From: Pycnopodia helianthoides
Lineage: Eukaryota > Echinodermata > Asteroidea > Forcipulatida > Asteriidae
Direction: 5' to 3'
DNA: 64,000 bases
NCBI GenBank assembly: GCA_032158295.1
Contig: CM063243.1
Span: forward strand, 2,392,232 to 2,456,231
Shown: piece after piece, positions 1 through 12,895 of the stretch
How positions within the stretch are numbered: position 1 is the first letter of the stretch
Layout: every line of letters starts with the position of its first letter
The notes under the pieces: generated by a model
What the model was told of the DNA's origin: nothing
Databases searched by the model: none
Seen by the model: the letters and a program-made list of their open reading frames with translations, nothing else
Made by a program: the position numbers and the translations under genes

Positions 1-112
1 GAGCTGAAAGTTTCAAAGGTTTGTTGATTCATGTACGTATATGTTGGGTAACAAGTGTGGATACTGGTCTTTGACAATTACCAATGTTGGCCAGGTGCTT
101 TAAAAGGGTATT
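1..112. repeat. Right end of a TTAA-type MITE
   Basis: The first bases match the right-hand end of the MITE family seen complete at 1409-1812. Shared parts are a stretch running from a variant of 'caaaggtttgtt' through 'ctttgacaattacca' and a terminal 'gtgctttaa'. The left end lies outside the window. It sits in an ABAT intron. Confidence 0.6.
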
Positions 113-211
113 ACCCCAACATCTGTCACTTTATTTTGGGCGCTCTAAGTACCTCACAATCATATTAATGCCACACATTTTCAGTCGTTGGTTGTTTTGA
201 TTTCTCTGCAG

Positions 212-3200
212 AATGTTGAAACTGTTCAGTATTTTGTGGACTTTCATCAGAGTCTCGGCAACTATCTTGTAGATGTGGACGGCAATCGATTCCTGGATGC
301 CTTCATGCACATCTCCTCCATTCCACTTGGTAAGATTTGAGCAAAATGTCTGTATAAGATGATAGAGAAAGACATACTTGTTCAATCTGATGCCCAGCTG
401 GGCCTGCTAGTGCTCCTCATAGAGAGCCAGGCTTAATTTTAATGTTCCCATAATTTAACACACTATTTTCCTCTTGAACAGAAGTCCCCCCCCTTAAAAT
501 CCTCTAAAGAATTCCTGAGGTTCTAAGCACACGCTCAAGACGCAAAATAGAAGTGGGGGGTACCACCATGCCCCATATTGAGCACCAAATGTATGAAAAT
601 ATTAACTGTAGACTTTAGTTTCCATTTGTGGTGATATAGGCCTAAAGAGTTTTTAAGTTCAATAAAAATTACTTGTAATTGAACGCTGTAATATTATTTG
701 AAGGTGATTTGGGTTGGGGTGTTAATTATCTTCTAGACCAATGGAAATCCCAGGTCCATTAGTCTTGAATGCTTTAAAGGTATAATACAGGAATGGTAGA
801 GCTGACAAAATAGTCGCAGACAGTGTTCATGTTTTGTGTGATTCGCCATATACATGTACATGCAATAACAAACCTTTGAAAATTCAGGCTTAATTAATCC
901 GTTGTGTGAGTCAGGAGAAAATAGTGAAAAACCATGCACAATTTTCAGCATGTAAACACATTGTCCTTAATTTGGTTTGTAGCAACCAAAATCAGCTGTT
1001 GCATTTTTTAGGTTTTCAGAAACAGTTTTTTGAATATAACTTCATTTCAGAGGGAAATATTTCACTGAAAAATGGTGCAAACATGATCTTCATAATCAAT
1101 AAGCTGTCAGACTAAAACTAAACAATGATGTTTATTATCTTCTATAATAATTCTTCAAAGAAATATTTTTCTAATATCACTGTTGATTCTGTCTGATTTC
1201 AGGTTACAATCATCCAGCTATTCTTGATGTAGTCAAAAACCCTGCCAACTTGGTAAATATATTGAGAGTTAAATGTTGCAGATTTAGTAAATTGTTCACT
1301 ATATTGATTTTAGCCTAATTATTGCCCATTGATGGCTGCAGATAAAGCTTCGAATGAAACATTTTGTAATTTCAACTTGTATTCAGATTCATCAATTTTA
1401 AATGTTACTTAAAGGCACTGGACACTATTGGTAATTACTCAAAATAATTGTTAGCATAAAAACTTACTTGGTAACAAGCAATGGAGAGCTGTTGATAGTA
1501 TAAACCATTTTGAGAAACGTCTCCCTCTGAAGTAACGTAGTTTTTGAGAAAGAAGTAATTTCTCGGTAAAATATTTGAATTGATTTCGAGACCTCACGCA
1601 TGAGGTCTCGAAATCGAAATCAAGCATCTGAAAGCACACAACTTTGTGTGACAACATGGACAAGGGTGTTTTTTCTTCCATTATTATCTTGCAAACTTCG
1701 ACAACCAATTGAGTTCAAATTTTCAAAGGTTTGTTATTTTGTGCATATGTTGAGATACACCAAGTGAGAAGACTGGTCTTTGACAATTACCAAAGGATGT
1801 CCAGTGTCTTTAAATGTGTTTGTGATGTTTAACAAGCGTCTCTGATGTGGACATTTTAAAATCAGAAACGCGAAAAAAAATTACACAAAAATTGTGACCA
1901 AAACTAACTTTTTCAACTAGTCTTTTAAATGGAACATTCTAAATGGTTTTTAACTGTCTTTGTACTGTTCCGTTAGATCGTCAGAACAATCCAATGGAAC
2001 ATTCAAAATGCTAACGCGATGTTCCTTCGGGTAGGATTGTTCCCGTAGCAAGGCACAGTGACACGGTCCAGCAGCATGTTCTGTTGGTCCACTGGATTGC
2101 AAGGTTTCCTAACGGGAATGTTCCTTGGCGCCTAGAACATGCCCGAATTTTTGAGACTCTCCATTATGAATACCCCATAGTGATGAACAAATTGTATGAT
2201 TTATACTCGCAGAGTTTATTTGCCAACAGACCAGCGTTAGCTGTGAAACCATCCAAAGAATACCCGACGGTCTTTTCAATGCTCTTGTTTCGGTAAGAAA
2301 ATTTTACAAATGTTTAGAACGCTAAGTGGCATCAGATGTACCAGGTCAATTTTGCGGTTGCAGAGTTGCGCTGCCAGAAACCTGAACTTGATAGCAGACA
2401 AGGGGGCTACAAGAAGAAAATATTGCCAGTTCTTGTTCTGGTTTGTATGTCCAAAAGAATCAAACAAAACATTAAGTTTGAATTTGATGGGTTGGGGTTA
2501 ATGGAACAGTTGAGTGTTTCTTCAATTTTGAGTTCTTGGAGCCAAAATAAGACTCAAGCAAACTTATTTATAAACCAAATGAAGGTCAACTTCCTTCAAC
2601 TAATTTATGTCAAAATGAAAGACATGTATTTTTGTGTTGTTCAATTTTAGATCTCAGGAACATAATGTAGAAATAAGAGAATTGTTCATTATTATCTTGT
2701 TTACAGGTTGCCCCGAAAGGTTTAAAACATGTACAAACAATGATGTGCGGAGCATGCTCAGTAGAACATGCTCTCAAGCAAACATACATGTGGTATAGGG
2801 TGAGTACCATGTTGGTCATGACATTTTGTATGTGTATTTTTTTTGTTTGTAAGCAGTTCCCAACCAGAGTAGATTTTGAAACTCTGTGAGACAGAAATAC
2901 AACCTAGCTGATTGTATAATCTAGTTTGCATGTAAAAAATAAGTAGAATAATAAAACGCAGTTCTTGTATAGTGCTTTTCACACCTGAAGTGTGTCCAAA
3001 AGCTCTCATTATTTTTTTCTACAGGTAGGCATAGCTACGTTTGGAACTATATTAAGACACATTTTACTTGTATATTTATACATGTAGCGCCTTGTAACAG
3101 TTTAGTTTACAAGGTGCTGTGGCACAAACTGTGTGCAGCCAACCATGCCAGAAACACTGGGGCAAACCCTTCTGTTAAAGATTAATGTACTGGGTTCTTT

Positions 3201-6200
3201 CACTCGGTAAATTACACAGGACTACGGCTGTACGTCCCATCCCAAGTCCCGTCCATTAAGTTTAAGTTACAAGCCCTATGATCTTTTGGATTTTCCCCCC
3301 AAACTGGAGCACTGTAAAGCTTCAAGTGTTCTCATTCATTTCTTTTTCACAGACCAAAGAAAGAGGAGGCCCACCTACACAAGAGGATCTTGAAACTTGT
3401 CTTCTAAACAAGGTTCGATAACCTTAATACCCAAAATTAACAATGTTGTTTTTTTATCCAGTTGAGTTAAACTTGTTCAAACAAAGGGTGTTTTGTTTTC
3501 GACCACCATGTTCATCGGAAAGCAAACATTGGCTTTTCCAACCAGAGGAACGGTACATTATGAAAACCCTTTAGAAAAACAGCTATAAAGCTAAACTAAT
3601 GCAAGTTTTTGTTTGCCACACAGCAACCTGGAAATCCTCCATACAGTGTGCTGTCATTTCAAGGGTCTTTCCATGGCAGAACAGTCGGTAAGAGCAAAAC
3701 CTTGTCTTGAACTCCTTAAAGAGGGGCTTTAAGTTCAAATTCAGTTTTGGGATGCACTCATTTTCCAAAAGAATAGAATCATTGTGAAAGAGGAAAACAA
3801 ATAACAAGTCCCTAACCACACATTAAAAAGGTGCGAATTACCCTTGATACCCTTCCAGTGCAAAAATTGTACGGATTAAGTTTAGTACATCCGTCAACAA
3901 ACATATATGTATGCACATGCCTGAGAGATATCCAGGACTGATGCTTTGTTTGCGAAAGGTCAAGGGCACCAAGGCGTTTTCTCCTCGGTAAAGGGCACCT
4001 CTATGAGGAAATTGTAAATTTCTATTAGAACATATTTCAAGGGGCACCGAGGCAATGACCAGGGGCAACGGTTTTCTCCTTGGTAAAGGGCACCTTTATG
4101 AGGAAATTGTAAATGTCCGTATTTAAACACGGTTCAAGGGGGACCAAGGCAATGACAAGGGGTAATGGAGGCAATTGCCTCTGTTGCCTCTGTAAAGCAT
4201 CCGGCTGGAATATCTTTTTCTCGTGTTCTTCTCAACTTTGAGTAATTTCTTTATCTTGTTTCCTACCCCAATGCACAGCCACACTGTCTCTATCGCACTC
4301 TAAGATCGCCCACAGGATCGATATACCCACGTTGGATTGGCCCATTGCCCCCTTCCCAAGGCTTCAGTATCCCCTGGATCAATACCAACAGGAAAACCGT
4401 GCTGAGGAAGACAGGTGTCTAGCCGAGGTAATCTTGACAGTAGCCTCCCTTCCAGGCGCTAAATGATTTGTAACTGTTTAATTTTGCAGCCTGAGAACTG
4501 GGAATATCCGACAATCATTGTAAATCAAGACTAATTCTATTCTCCCCTCTGAAGAACAGCTGGTACTTTCCCTTATTGATGTCAAGAAAAAGATGATCAA
4601 CAATTTTTTGGGGAAGAGCATGTTCATTCCCAAAAAAAATTGAATCTTTGCCTGGTGGGAATAAAATCTAGTGAGGTTTGTGCAAACACCATGTACATAA
4701 AACTCCCTCTGTGAGTTGTGGTGGTTCTCTTTGTTCATCCCAAAGTTTTTTAATTTTAATAATCACGAAAATAGATGTATTGCCAATTGCCTTACAGGTG
4801 GCCATGATGGGCTTCTTCTGAGGTTAAAGAAGGGCACGTCCATTGCACCAGTTTCTTCTCCACTGATTGAGACTTATTACCTGTTTTTCTTGCAGGTGTA
4901 TTCTCAGGTTGAGAGGATGAAAGAGAGAAAGGAACCAGTTGTCAGTGTCATCATTGAGGCTATACAAGGTGAGGGTGGGGACAACCATGCCACGCCCTAC
5001 TTCTTCAAAAAACTCCAGAGCATATGCAAAGAGGTATGGACAAGGAATCAAGAGGTTAAAGCAAACCATGGCACAATTTCAAAGAGCTGCTTAAGCACAA
5101 ACAGTAGCTGAGCACAACTCACTTTTATGCTTACCAGAATAACCAGCTAAACTACCATTTCATATGTACCATCTGTGACTGTGTCCATTGTTATTTTAAA
5201 GATGTTAAATTTGCATTGGTCATAAAGAAAAATATTTGTGTTTTACCCATACAACGATGTGTGTTAAGCACTGTATACTCGGTGCTTTCTAGAGTCCTGT
5301 GAAAAAAATCAAAGGCTGATTACTTGGTGGATCGAACCAAGACCTTTGCCATTCTAAATGTAGAGTATTTAATGCTTAGTATGCTATGATAAATTTGTGT
5401 AGTGAGTACTTTCTGTAACATATAGTTGCGAATTTTTAAAGAGATTTGAAGAGGCTTGCATAAGGCGTTATAAAAATGCTTTGTTTTTATATTAGTATAT
5501 ATTATATGTCTCCCACTTACCCCCCCCCCAAGCTTGCCTGTTGTGAGGCAGTTTGAATCATATACTTGTGTTTTAGCAGCGGATGCTGCGACGATTAAAT
5601 TTGAGACAGTATTGTGTTCAGTTGAACTAAGCCCTTGGCATTAATTTAAGCAGCTTGCATCCGGGGCTGTATGCTCCCCAGGGAGTTAAGACAGTTGAAT
5701 GAATGGTCTTAGTATGCCTGATGAACAGGGATAATAATGTTGTAGCCTTGATTTAGCTATATAAATGCATTATTATCAATTATTAATATTAGATGTCTTG
5801 CCACTAATCCACCGAACTTGGTAGCAAGGCAGTTTGAATCCTGTGTTTTAGCACTGGGTACCGGAATGATCATAAATAGATGTTAAATTTGCATCAGGGA
5901 TAAAGAATACTATTTGTGTCAATTGCAGTATTATCATCTTCTTAGGTTGGTGCATCATTCATTGTGGATGAGATACAGACAGGCTGCCTGGCCACAGGGA
6001 CATTCTGGGCGCATGAGGCCTGGGACCTTCCCGAAGCACCAGATTTTGTCTGCTTCAGTAAGAAGATGTTGACAGGAGGCTACTACTTCAAGGAGGAGTT
6101 TGCTCCTCATGGGGTAAGGAAGTGGCCGGATACCGCCCTCCATAATTATTAAGCTGATCATGTATAGCAATACATGCAAATACTTGCTTTTTCTCTCAAA

Positions 6201-9120
6201 TAACCACAGTGCTTATGTATTTAAACAAAAATTGTTTGTATTTCCATTTTTTTGTGGTTTTGGTGCTTTTTATAATTGTAATTTGATGTTTTTCCACTGT
6301 ACATTCTTGCATATTTTTCTCAAAGCCATGTGACTATATATTTAATGCCCTTAACATTTGTCTGTTTCTTAAATAAGCCATTTGCGAGTTAAATTTGAAT
6401 AATGTCCGGTACATTGACTTGCTTAGTCACAAGTTACTGCTTAAATTTTAATTCCTCAGACTATAGAGACAGTTGCTATGTCAAATGGTTTGGGGCAAGC
6501 TTTTGTATTGCAACCTCCAGATGAGCAAACCATGGTACACATTTTGTCAGAATTGTGTATGGGAGTTAGCAGTCTCTAAAGTCACTACGCAAAAGCTTGC
6601 CCCTGAATCATGTGACATAGCAACTGTCTTTATACTCCATTTGAGTATGTTTAGTTTCCTTCGCATTTGAAATTTGTATTGAGGACAATCCAGGCTTTAC
6701 GTTATTTGACAAACTTGTTAACTAATGGAGTTTTTTAATCTTGCATTAAAAGGCTGGCAGAGTGTTTAATACATGGATGGGAGACCCACCAAAGGTCATG
6801 ATGCTAGAGGCAGTTATTAATCAGATCAAGAAAGATAATCTTCAGGAAGTTGTCAGGGCGTCAGGGAAGGCCCTACTGTCTGGCCTGGAAGATCTACAGG
6901 TAATTCTAGGGTCCAAGCGCAGGTTTCGTCTGCTAACCATCGCATTCAAACACAAACCCTACCCCAACCCTAACCTTAACTGTCAAAGACTCTTTCTTCA
7001 TCGTGTAATATGTTTCAATGTATTTCCTTTCTTTGATTGGATGGTCTTGTGAGGAGCTGGCCTCCTTCCTAAAAATTATAATGTTTTTACCTCTTTATCA
7101 CAAATTCTTCTCTGCCAAAATAAAGGATTCAGAATGACTAGGGCCAGTAGGCCCAAACAACAAGTGCTTATCACAGGGTTAGCATAGCAATCTCAATCCA
7201 AGCCCAAAAACAATTTGGTGCAGAGTGACGAAGATGATACTGGAGGATTGAGGTCACCTATAGGCAAGTGGGTCTAGGAAGTAAGAGTTTGAAATATACA
7301 TTTTTACATCGTCATTTCAACAAATGCTCTTTGGGCTAAGACTTCTGTTTGTTTTAATAAATAATAAATCAATAATAATATATCCCTCTCCCCCAGGCTA
7401 AATATCCGGACCTTCTCTCAAGAACACGTGGTGTGGGAACATTCTGTGCATTCGATTGTAAGGATCCAGACACCAGCATGAAGCTTGCACTCAGAACCAG
7501 AGACTCAGGTACTCATTTCTCAATTTTTTCATGAATACAAGCATTTTTCCCAAACAAACTGCTGAAAACGTATGGAGAAAAGATCAAAAGAAGCAGGGAA
7601 AGATTGAGAATATAAATGTTCAAAGATTTGCACATAACTTACGATATAAAGATTGTCATGGTGGAAAACTTCCCTTTTGCTGTGTGTGCATTTAATGCTG
7701 GGTTTTTGAAAAATGAGTAAAACAATTAGTTTTGATCTCGGAAGTCCAACACCTGATGTTTGAAAAGTTTGAAAACATTGAAAACATATAAGGTTTTTTC
7801 CCCACTATTTTTCTTGTGACTCTGTTGAACGATTGAGCTTATGCTTTCACAGATTTGTTATTTCTTGTACACCTATGTTGGCTCACAAAGTGCGGATACT
7901 AGTCTTTGACAGTTGTCGCTGTTTTCAAGTGTGCTTTATAAGATGAATACAGATATGTTTGAGTTTACCTTTGAAATGACGAGCACATAGTTGCAAGTAT
8001 ACAAATATTGAGAGGTAAAAATTCATGAAATAGGTTCAAAATGTCATTTTATTTGGAATTAAAATAGTGGACATTTCTTTTGATCGTTGATAAAAAATAC
8101 GCTAACGGAAATTTATCTTTTAGATTGATTGCTTTAATAAAAACAGTAAAGTGCTTTCTTCCCATTAATGTTTGAAACTTTGATTTTTCTGTGCATTTTC
8201 TTATGATTGTTATTGATCTTTTGACTAAAATCCTGTAATTTTATTGTTGATGTTATTTAATTGCTTAGTCTGCATATTAATATTTTTGTGTGTACTTTCT
8301 GTAATATATAGTTGCTGATTTATGTATTTTTTGAAGCACTTTGAGGCTTTGAATAAGGTGCTATATAATTGCTGTATTATTATAATTTGCATTGGTTCTA
8401 ATTATGAAATGCACCCATGTTTCTCTTGTGATTGTATGTAATAACACTAACAGTTATTCAAAATCTGTCATTACGAGTTATTTCCTAAGATGTTTAATAT
8501 TTTCCTGATTCCTTTGATTGACAAAACTTCTATGTCATACTGTTGAGGAAAGTGCTGATTGAATTCATTTTTATGAAATGGATTTATTTTACACATAACA
8601 CTGGAATCGTTTACTGTAGATTTGTTACAAGGAGCTTTTGAGCAGAGTATATCCTCAGCACTAGAGAAGTAGATTTAAGGGCATGATTTAGGCCTATTTG
8701 ATAATTTTGTTTTTTTTGGGGGGGGTATTGACTTATTTCACAACGCACAGCACTGACACACATGTAACCTGTCCGTCATTGGTTTAAAATGTGCGCACAG
8801 AAATTGACTCCCCAAATGATAGACGTGCATTGTGCGGAGGTGTATTTCGCATCCTGCAAGGGGTCTAATGTATAACAAAATAACTGTAGGAAACTGTACT
8901 TTTACCACAAAATGCAAAATTTTCCCACTTTTGGGCTTTAGCACAATTAGCAGCTGGACTAAGATTCACACAACTTGTTTTTTTCCTTATGTTTTCATCA
9001 GGTGTTCAAATTGGTACATGTGGAACACAAACTGTGAGATTTCGGCCAGCTCTAATCTTCCAGCCAAAGCATGTTGACATTGTGCTTGACCACTTGGATA
9101 CTGCACTAGCCGAGTTGTAA
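212..9120 (+). CDS. ABAT: 4-aminobutyrate aminotransferase, mitochondrial (3' twelve exons; 5' end outside window)
   Basis: PLP-dependent class III transaminase that converts GABA and 2-oxoglutarate to succinic semialdehyde and glutamate in the mitochondrial matrix. Exons read from sequence: 212-329, 1203-1252, 2213-2292, 2707-2799, 3353-3412, 3624-3687, 4279-4427, 4896-5033, 5946-6113, 6753-6899, 7397-7508 and 9002-9120 (TAA). They encode about 432 residues; the roughly 500-residue family length means about 70 N-terminal residues, including the presequence, lie left of the window. Landmarks in order are [114 protein letters not shown] and [10 protein letters not shown]. Introns carry GT-AG borders. 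One oddity: joining exons 2213-2292 and 2707-2799 at their canonical sites leaves the reading frame one base short. The identification is firm from family knowledge. Confidence 0.94.
1409..1812. mobile_element. 404-bp TTAA-flanked MITE (piggyBac-like), copy 1, in an ABAT intron
   Basis: Terminal inverted repeats begin TTAAAGGCACTGGACA on the left and end as their inverse on the right (TGTCCAGTGTCTTTAA). Each end has TTAA, the piggyBac target sequence. An internal hairpin is visible near 1585-1610 (GAGACCTCA and TGAGGTCTC). There is no coding capacity. A second copy lies at 43669-44054. Confidence 0.75.
2707..2799 (+). CDS. ABAT: ABAT exon with the paired cysteines of the Fe-S site
   Basis: This exon reads [18 protein letters not shown] and then [12 protein letters not shown]. 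The CGAC motif aligns with the Cys-X-X-Cys pair that holds a [2Fe-2S] cluster at the dimer interface of mammalian GABA transaminase, so cluster binding is probably conserved. It is in phase 0 on both sides, after a TTACAG acceptor and before a GTGAGT donor. The preceding exon ends with two unpaired bases, which conflicts with the phase here. Confidence 0.9.
3905..4207. repeat. Dispersed repeat in an ABAT intron (internally repeated, also at 18300-18480)
   Basis: The stretch contains two tandem, diverged copies of a motif carrying 'ggtaaagggcacct', 'tatgaggaaattgtaaat' and 'aaggg-accaaggcaatgac', followed by 'gttgcctctgt'. A related segment is found upstream of the TRMT61B gene at 18300-18480. 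No open frame of note. Confidence 0.55.
5083..5190. repeat. Fragment of the GGGCCC-ended MITE family
   Basis: The sequence 'agctgcttaagcacaaac' followed by 'taccagaataaccagctaaactacca' matches the left half of the MITE seen complete at 24928-25111. It sits in the ABAT intron just after the 4896-5033 exon. Confidence 0.45.
5405..5900. repeat. SINE-like tail and body segments in an ABAT intron
   Basis: 'taacatatagttgcgaattt' with 'gaggcttgcataaggcg' near 5417-5470 recurs at about 8310-8370 in a later ABAT intron. The 'agcagcttgcatccggggctgtatgctcccca' region near 5650-5690 and 'atgaacagggataat' recur in the tRNA-derived SINE at 16712-17000. These are shared SINE body and tail sequences; exact borders were not determined. 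Confidence 0.45.
5946..6113 (+). CDS. ABAT: ABAT exon with the PLP-binding aspartate and lysine
   Basis: This is a 56-codon phase-0 exon. It contains VDEIQTG, whose aspartate contacts the PLP pyridine nitrogen in class III transaminases, and [11 protein letters not shown], whose lysine forms the internal aldimine. Both are intact, so the enzyme should be catalytically competent apart from the upstream junction problem. Borders are TTAG before and GTAAGG after. Confidence 0.92.
9002..9120 (+). CDS. ABAT: ABAT terminal coding exon
   Basis: The exon follows a TTTTCATCAG acceptor and reads [20 protein letters not shown], ending ALAEL and TAA at 9118-9120. The RFRP motif is the conserved C-terminal-domain signature. 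The sequence after the stop is AT-rich 3' flank; an ATTAAA at about 9880 is a possible but unproven polyadenylation signal. Confidence 0.92.
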
Positions 9121-11460
9121 ACGATAAACGCATCAGATCATTTTACCATGCAAGCTCCGAGTGTTCAGCATTGCCGGACAGCTCTTCCCAATTTGATAAT
9201 CCGATAAATTTACATAGCCGGATACACTTTTTGGGCTGTGGTATTTTTAAGAAGTTTTTGATGCACTGCGTTGGTGCTATTCCAGCCAAACCGAAACCAA
9301 GATTTGGCCTAGGACTAGCCTTAAATCAAGGCACACCTGCCAGCCGGAATGGCTTAGTCACATTTTTCTCTACTTTAATTTGTTACATGCCTCCAAACTC
9401 TAGCACACCCCCGACCCTCACAGGCGTGGATCCACACACTGTATGTACTGTTCACATAAAAGTACGTTGTGCATAAATATTTAAAGTACTGCATTACTAT
9501 AGAGTACGACCACATACATGTACAAGGTTGCAAAGACAACCTTGTATCCATGACTAAGTTACTGATCTTGCTGTACCCAGTATGTTTCCTCGGCCTGGGG
9601 TAGAGGGCGGCGCACCACGTGTGTGTGTGCTGAGAATCTCGGCCGCCGGGCGCCATGCGAAATCAGCCTTGAAACAAGGCTAGTCTAGGATATGACAACC
9701 TGGTTATGAGGTCTCATCTCAGGAAAGTTGTCTTAGCTCTGTAATTCATGTAGTAGTTCTTGTGAGAAGCTACTAATGTTACCCCATTAACATTCTAGAC
9801 CCTTCCCATCTAAATGTAGTACTCTGTATCTGTGTTCAGTACAATGGCTGAGTCTATCAATTGACCTTGCTTTGGCACGATTAAAAAATATTAAATATTA
9901 TAAAGTGACAATTAACTTAGCCTTTAGACATTTTACAGTGCTGCAACTTTTTTTTATTCCCAAAATATTTTATGATTGTTCAATATTTTGAAACAGTATT
10001 ATCTAATCTGGCAACATACGTTCACAGAAAAATATATAAATTTTTTATTTGTTTGACAAAATATTGGGCAATGCAAAGTAACATGTTTACTGTCGAGTAT
10101 TAAAATTTTATGCATATCCTGAATACCTCATAAATTCACATTGACAACCTTTTAATATTAAATTAAATTTGCTGTATTGACGTCACATTGGGATGCTCAG
10201 CCCATGGCCTGCCATTTTGGGAGTCAAAATTGTATTTAAAGATTCGGTGAGAAAGTTTACAAGCGTGCATACATCACCTAAAATGTACACTTACACAGAA
10301 GCACACAGGCCTGACAGGGAAACTGACTCTCAAAATGGCTCAACCGAAATTTTTAGTGTGATGATGTTGCCAGGTGAATTGGGTCAATACATAAGCTTGC
10401 ATTTTTTCTCTTTTAACCCGTAGTTACCCCTAATCCTGCCGAATACAACATAATTCGCCAAATGGTCAAACTTGTTGTATTTTGTTGCATTTAGCAGTCA
10501 ACTCTAATCCCATACTCTGTTGCACTGTGCTACATTCAGCAGGGTTCTACATGGCCTTCAAATGTCCATGTGCAATCCCAGTCCCCAGCAAAGCTCAAAT
10601 GCATATTGGTGCATTGAGCAGGGTGAATGCCCAGCGCCAAGGCTGGCATAAACCAGTTCACTTGACAATGCAACAGAATCCTCTATGGGCATTTTGGTGC
10701 AGTTAGCAGGGTATTTCATTTCCACTGTGTTGCATTTTGATGTATTCAACAGGGTGCCTAGAAAACACCCAATGGTGGAAGGGTTATTGTTACTTTTGTT
10801 TAATTTTCATCAACAAATTTACCTTTATTGATGTAATAATTGCATTGGGATAGAGATTTTTTCTTTACAAGGTAGGTTTTTATTTGTTTTACAAATTTAA
10901 TTCAATTAAAAAAAAATTGTATTTTTAAATTATTTGAAACTGCTGTCATGATTGTAGCCCAAAGACGACATATCAAAATTGCATTTGTTTTGGCTGCCAC
11001 AAAAACTGTAAAAAAGAGTTTTAAAGACATTGTGTAAACACAGTTGATGCATTTAAAACAAATCATAAACCGCATGATATTAAACAGTATTAAAATAAGA
11101 AAATTGTCTAAGTTTTTAATATCAAACTTGATGGTGCTTTTATCAGTTTTCCATAAATGTTGTAGTTTTTTTCAATATCCACCAATCTTAGGGTTGAGAC
11201 TGGAGAGACGTAATCAAGTCAAGACTGATAACAAATAGTGCCAATGGTCGGCCATTTTGAGTGGTCAGTCATTGTGAATGGCGTTTGTTTAAAGTCATTA
11301 ATTTATAGTCTTACAAGATTCAAACTGGCCTCTTACCACCAGAAATGCTTGGTGGTTTAGTGGTTTAGACGCCTGCATGTGGCGGACAAGGGTTCACATC
11401 CACCTGAGTAAGGCCTGTGGATTTTTTACCCACTGGACTGTTGGAGAGCACCTAGTATAC
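9121..11460. other. ABAT 3' flank, no gene recognised
   Basis: Contents are the ABAT 3' UTR and AT-rich flank, then at 10470-10760 a degenerate repeat with spaced 'ttgca--ttcagcagggt' motifs (10500, 10530, 10610, 10700, 10745). No exon of a known family was seen on either strand. The TRMT61B terminal exon was looked for here and not found. Confidence 0.5.
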
Positions 11461-11464
11461 ATTC

Positions 11465-12190
11465 AAATCACAGTGGATGATATTGAATAGTCAGACAGTA
11501 GGAAGGTTAACTGTGTACTGTGTACTGTGTACATGTAGATACACGTTCAGTACATGGTATCGTATTGTAGGCTGGCATAGTTTGTGTATCATTCAAAACT
11601 ACAGTGAATAATAGTGAACAGTAGGAGGGTTGACTGTGTATTGCCTGGATGCATGTCCCACCATGTTGCAGGCTGGCATAGTTTATCTATCGTTTATAAC
11701 CACAGTGGATGATCTTGATTGGGCAGACAGTAGGAGGGTTAGCTGTGTACTGTGTGGATGCATTCAGCATCAAGGCTGACATATCATTCAGAACCACAGT
11801 GGATGATATTGAACAGTCAGAGAGTAGGAGGGTTGACTGTGTACTAAGTAGATGCATTCACCACACAATATCATATTGCAGGCTGGCATACTTAATCTAT
11901 CATTTGGAACCACATTGGATGATATTAAAGAGTCAGAGAGTAGGAGGGTTGACTGTGTACTAAGTAGATGCATTCACCACATAATATCGTATTGCAGGCT
12001 GGCATAGTTAATCTATCATTCGTAACCACAGTGGATAATATTAAAAGAGTCAGAGAGTAGGAGGGTTGACTGTACTGTGTTGATGTACTCAACAAATGTA
12101 TCATATTGTAGGCAAGTATAGTTCATCTATCGTTCAGAACCACAGTGGATGATGTTGAATTGTCATAGAGTAGGAGCGTTAATACCTGTG
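11465..12190. repeat. Diverged tandem repeat, about 7 units of roughly 95-135 bp
   Basis: Each unit contains 'cagtggatgatattgaa', a 'cagagagtaggagggttgact' stretch, 'tgtgtactgtg-agatgcattca' and 'gcaggctggcatag'. The 'gtggatgatattga' element starts near 11472, 11604, 11706, 11800, 11911, 12030 and 12143. Further copies of the same unit lie in the TRMT61B intron at 15475-15810, so the array is older than, or has spread across, the intervening sequence. Confidence 0.75.
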
Positions 12191-12895
12191 TTAAGGTTAC
12201 AAGCCGGTGTATCAAGTTGTAGTCTGCATTTCCTCATCACATTTTGTAAGTTGAAGCAATGTTCTCAATCTTCCTGAGTGAAACTAAGAAAGCAGTGTGT
12301 CCAAATTGGTTGTTGTGAGGCCGTGCAATATACTTTGGTACATCATCTTCAATGTATTGAGTTTTCTGTCTTGGTGGAGGATTGTTACCTTCATCTTCAC
12401 CATCTTAAAAAGAAACAAATTGAATTCTCTCAGTTAGACAGGTTAGAGGTTTACATAATCACTGAAAATATGATCTTGGAACAGAAGATTAATAACACTA
12501 GTTCTTATATAGGGCACATAACTCAGTAGCTATATCAAGGCACTTTACAACATTATTATCCCTGTTCACCAGTCATATTTATAAGTACAACATTGTACAC
12601 AGAGTCTATCATTCCAAACCACAGTGGTCTAAGAAGAACTAGAGGTTTACTGGATGTTTTGCACTGTTCAATTTTGCCATTAATAGTCTTTTGAAAATAA
12701 CAATGATACAGGGTTCTTCTATAGCATACGCTTGTAATTCGATTAACATGATCGAGGCGCTTTACAACATTAATATCCCTGTTCATCAAGCATACTTGGA
12801 CCATTCCTCAAACTTTCTCAACTTCCTGGGGAGCATACAACCCCAAGCTACTTAAATTTGCGCTTAGGGGTTAATCAAACACAATACTGTATCAG

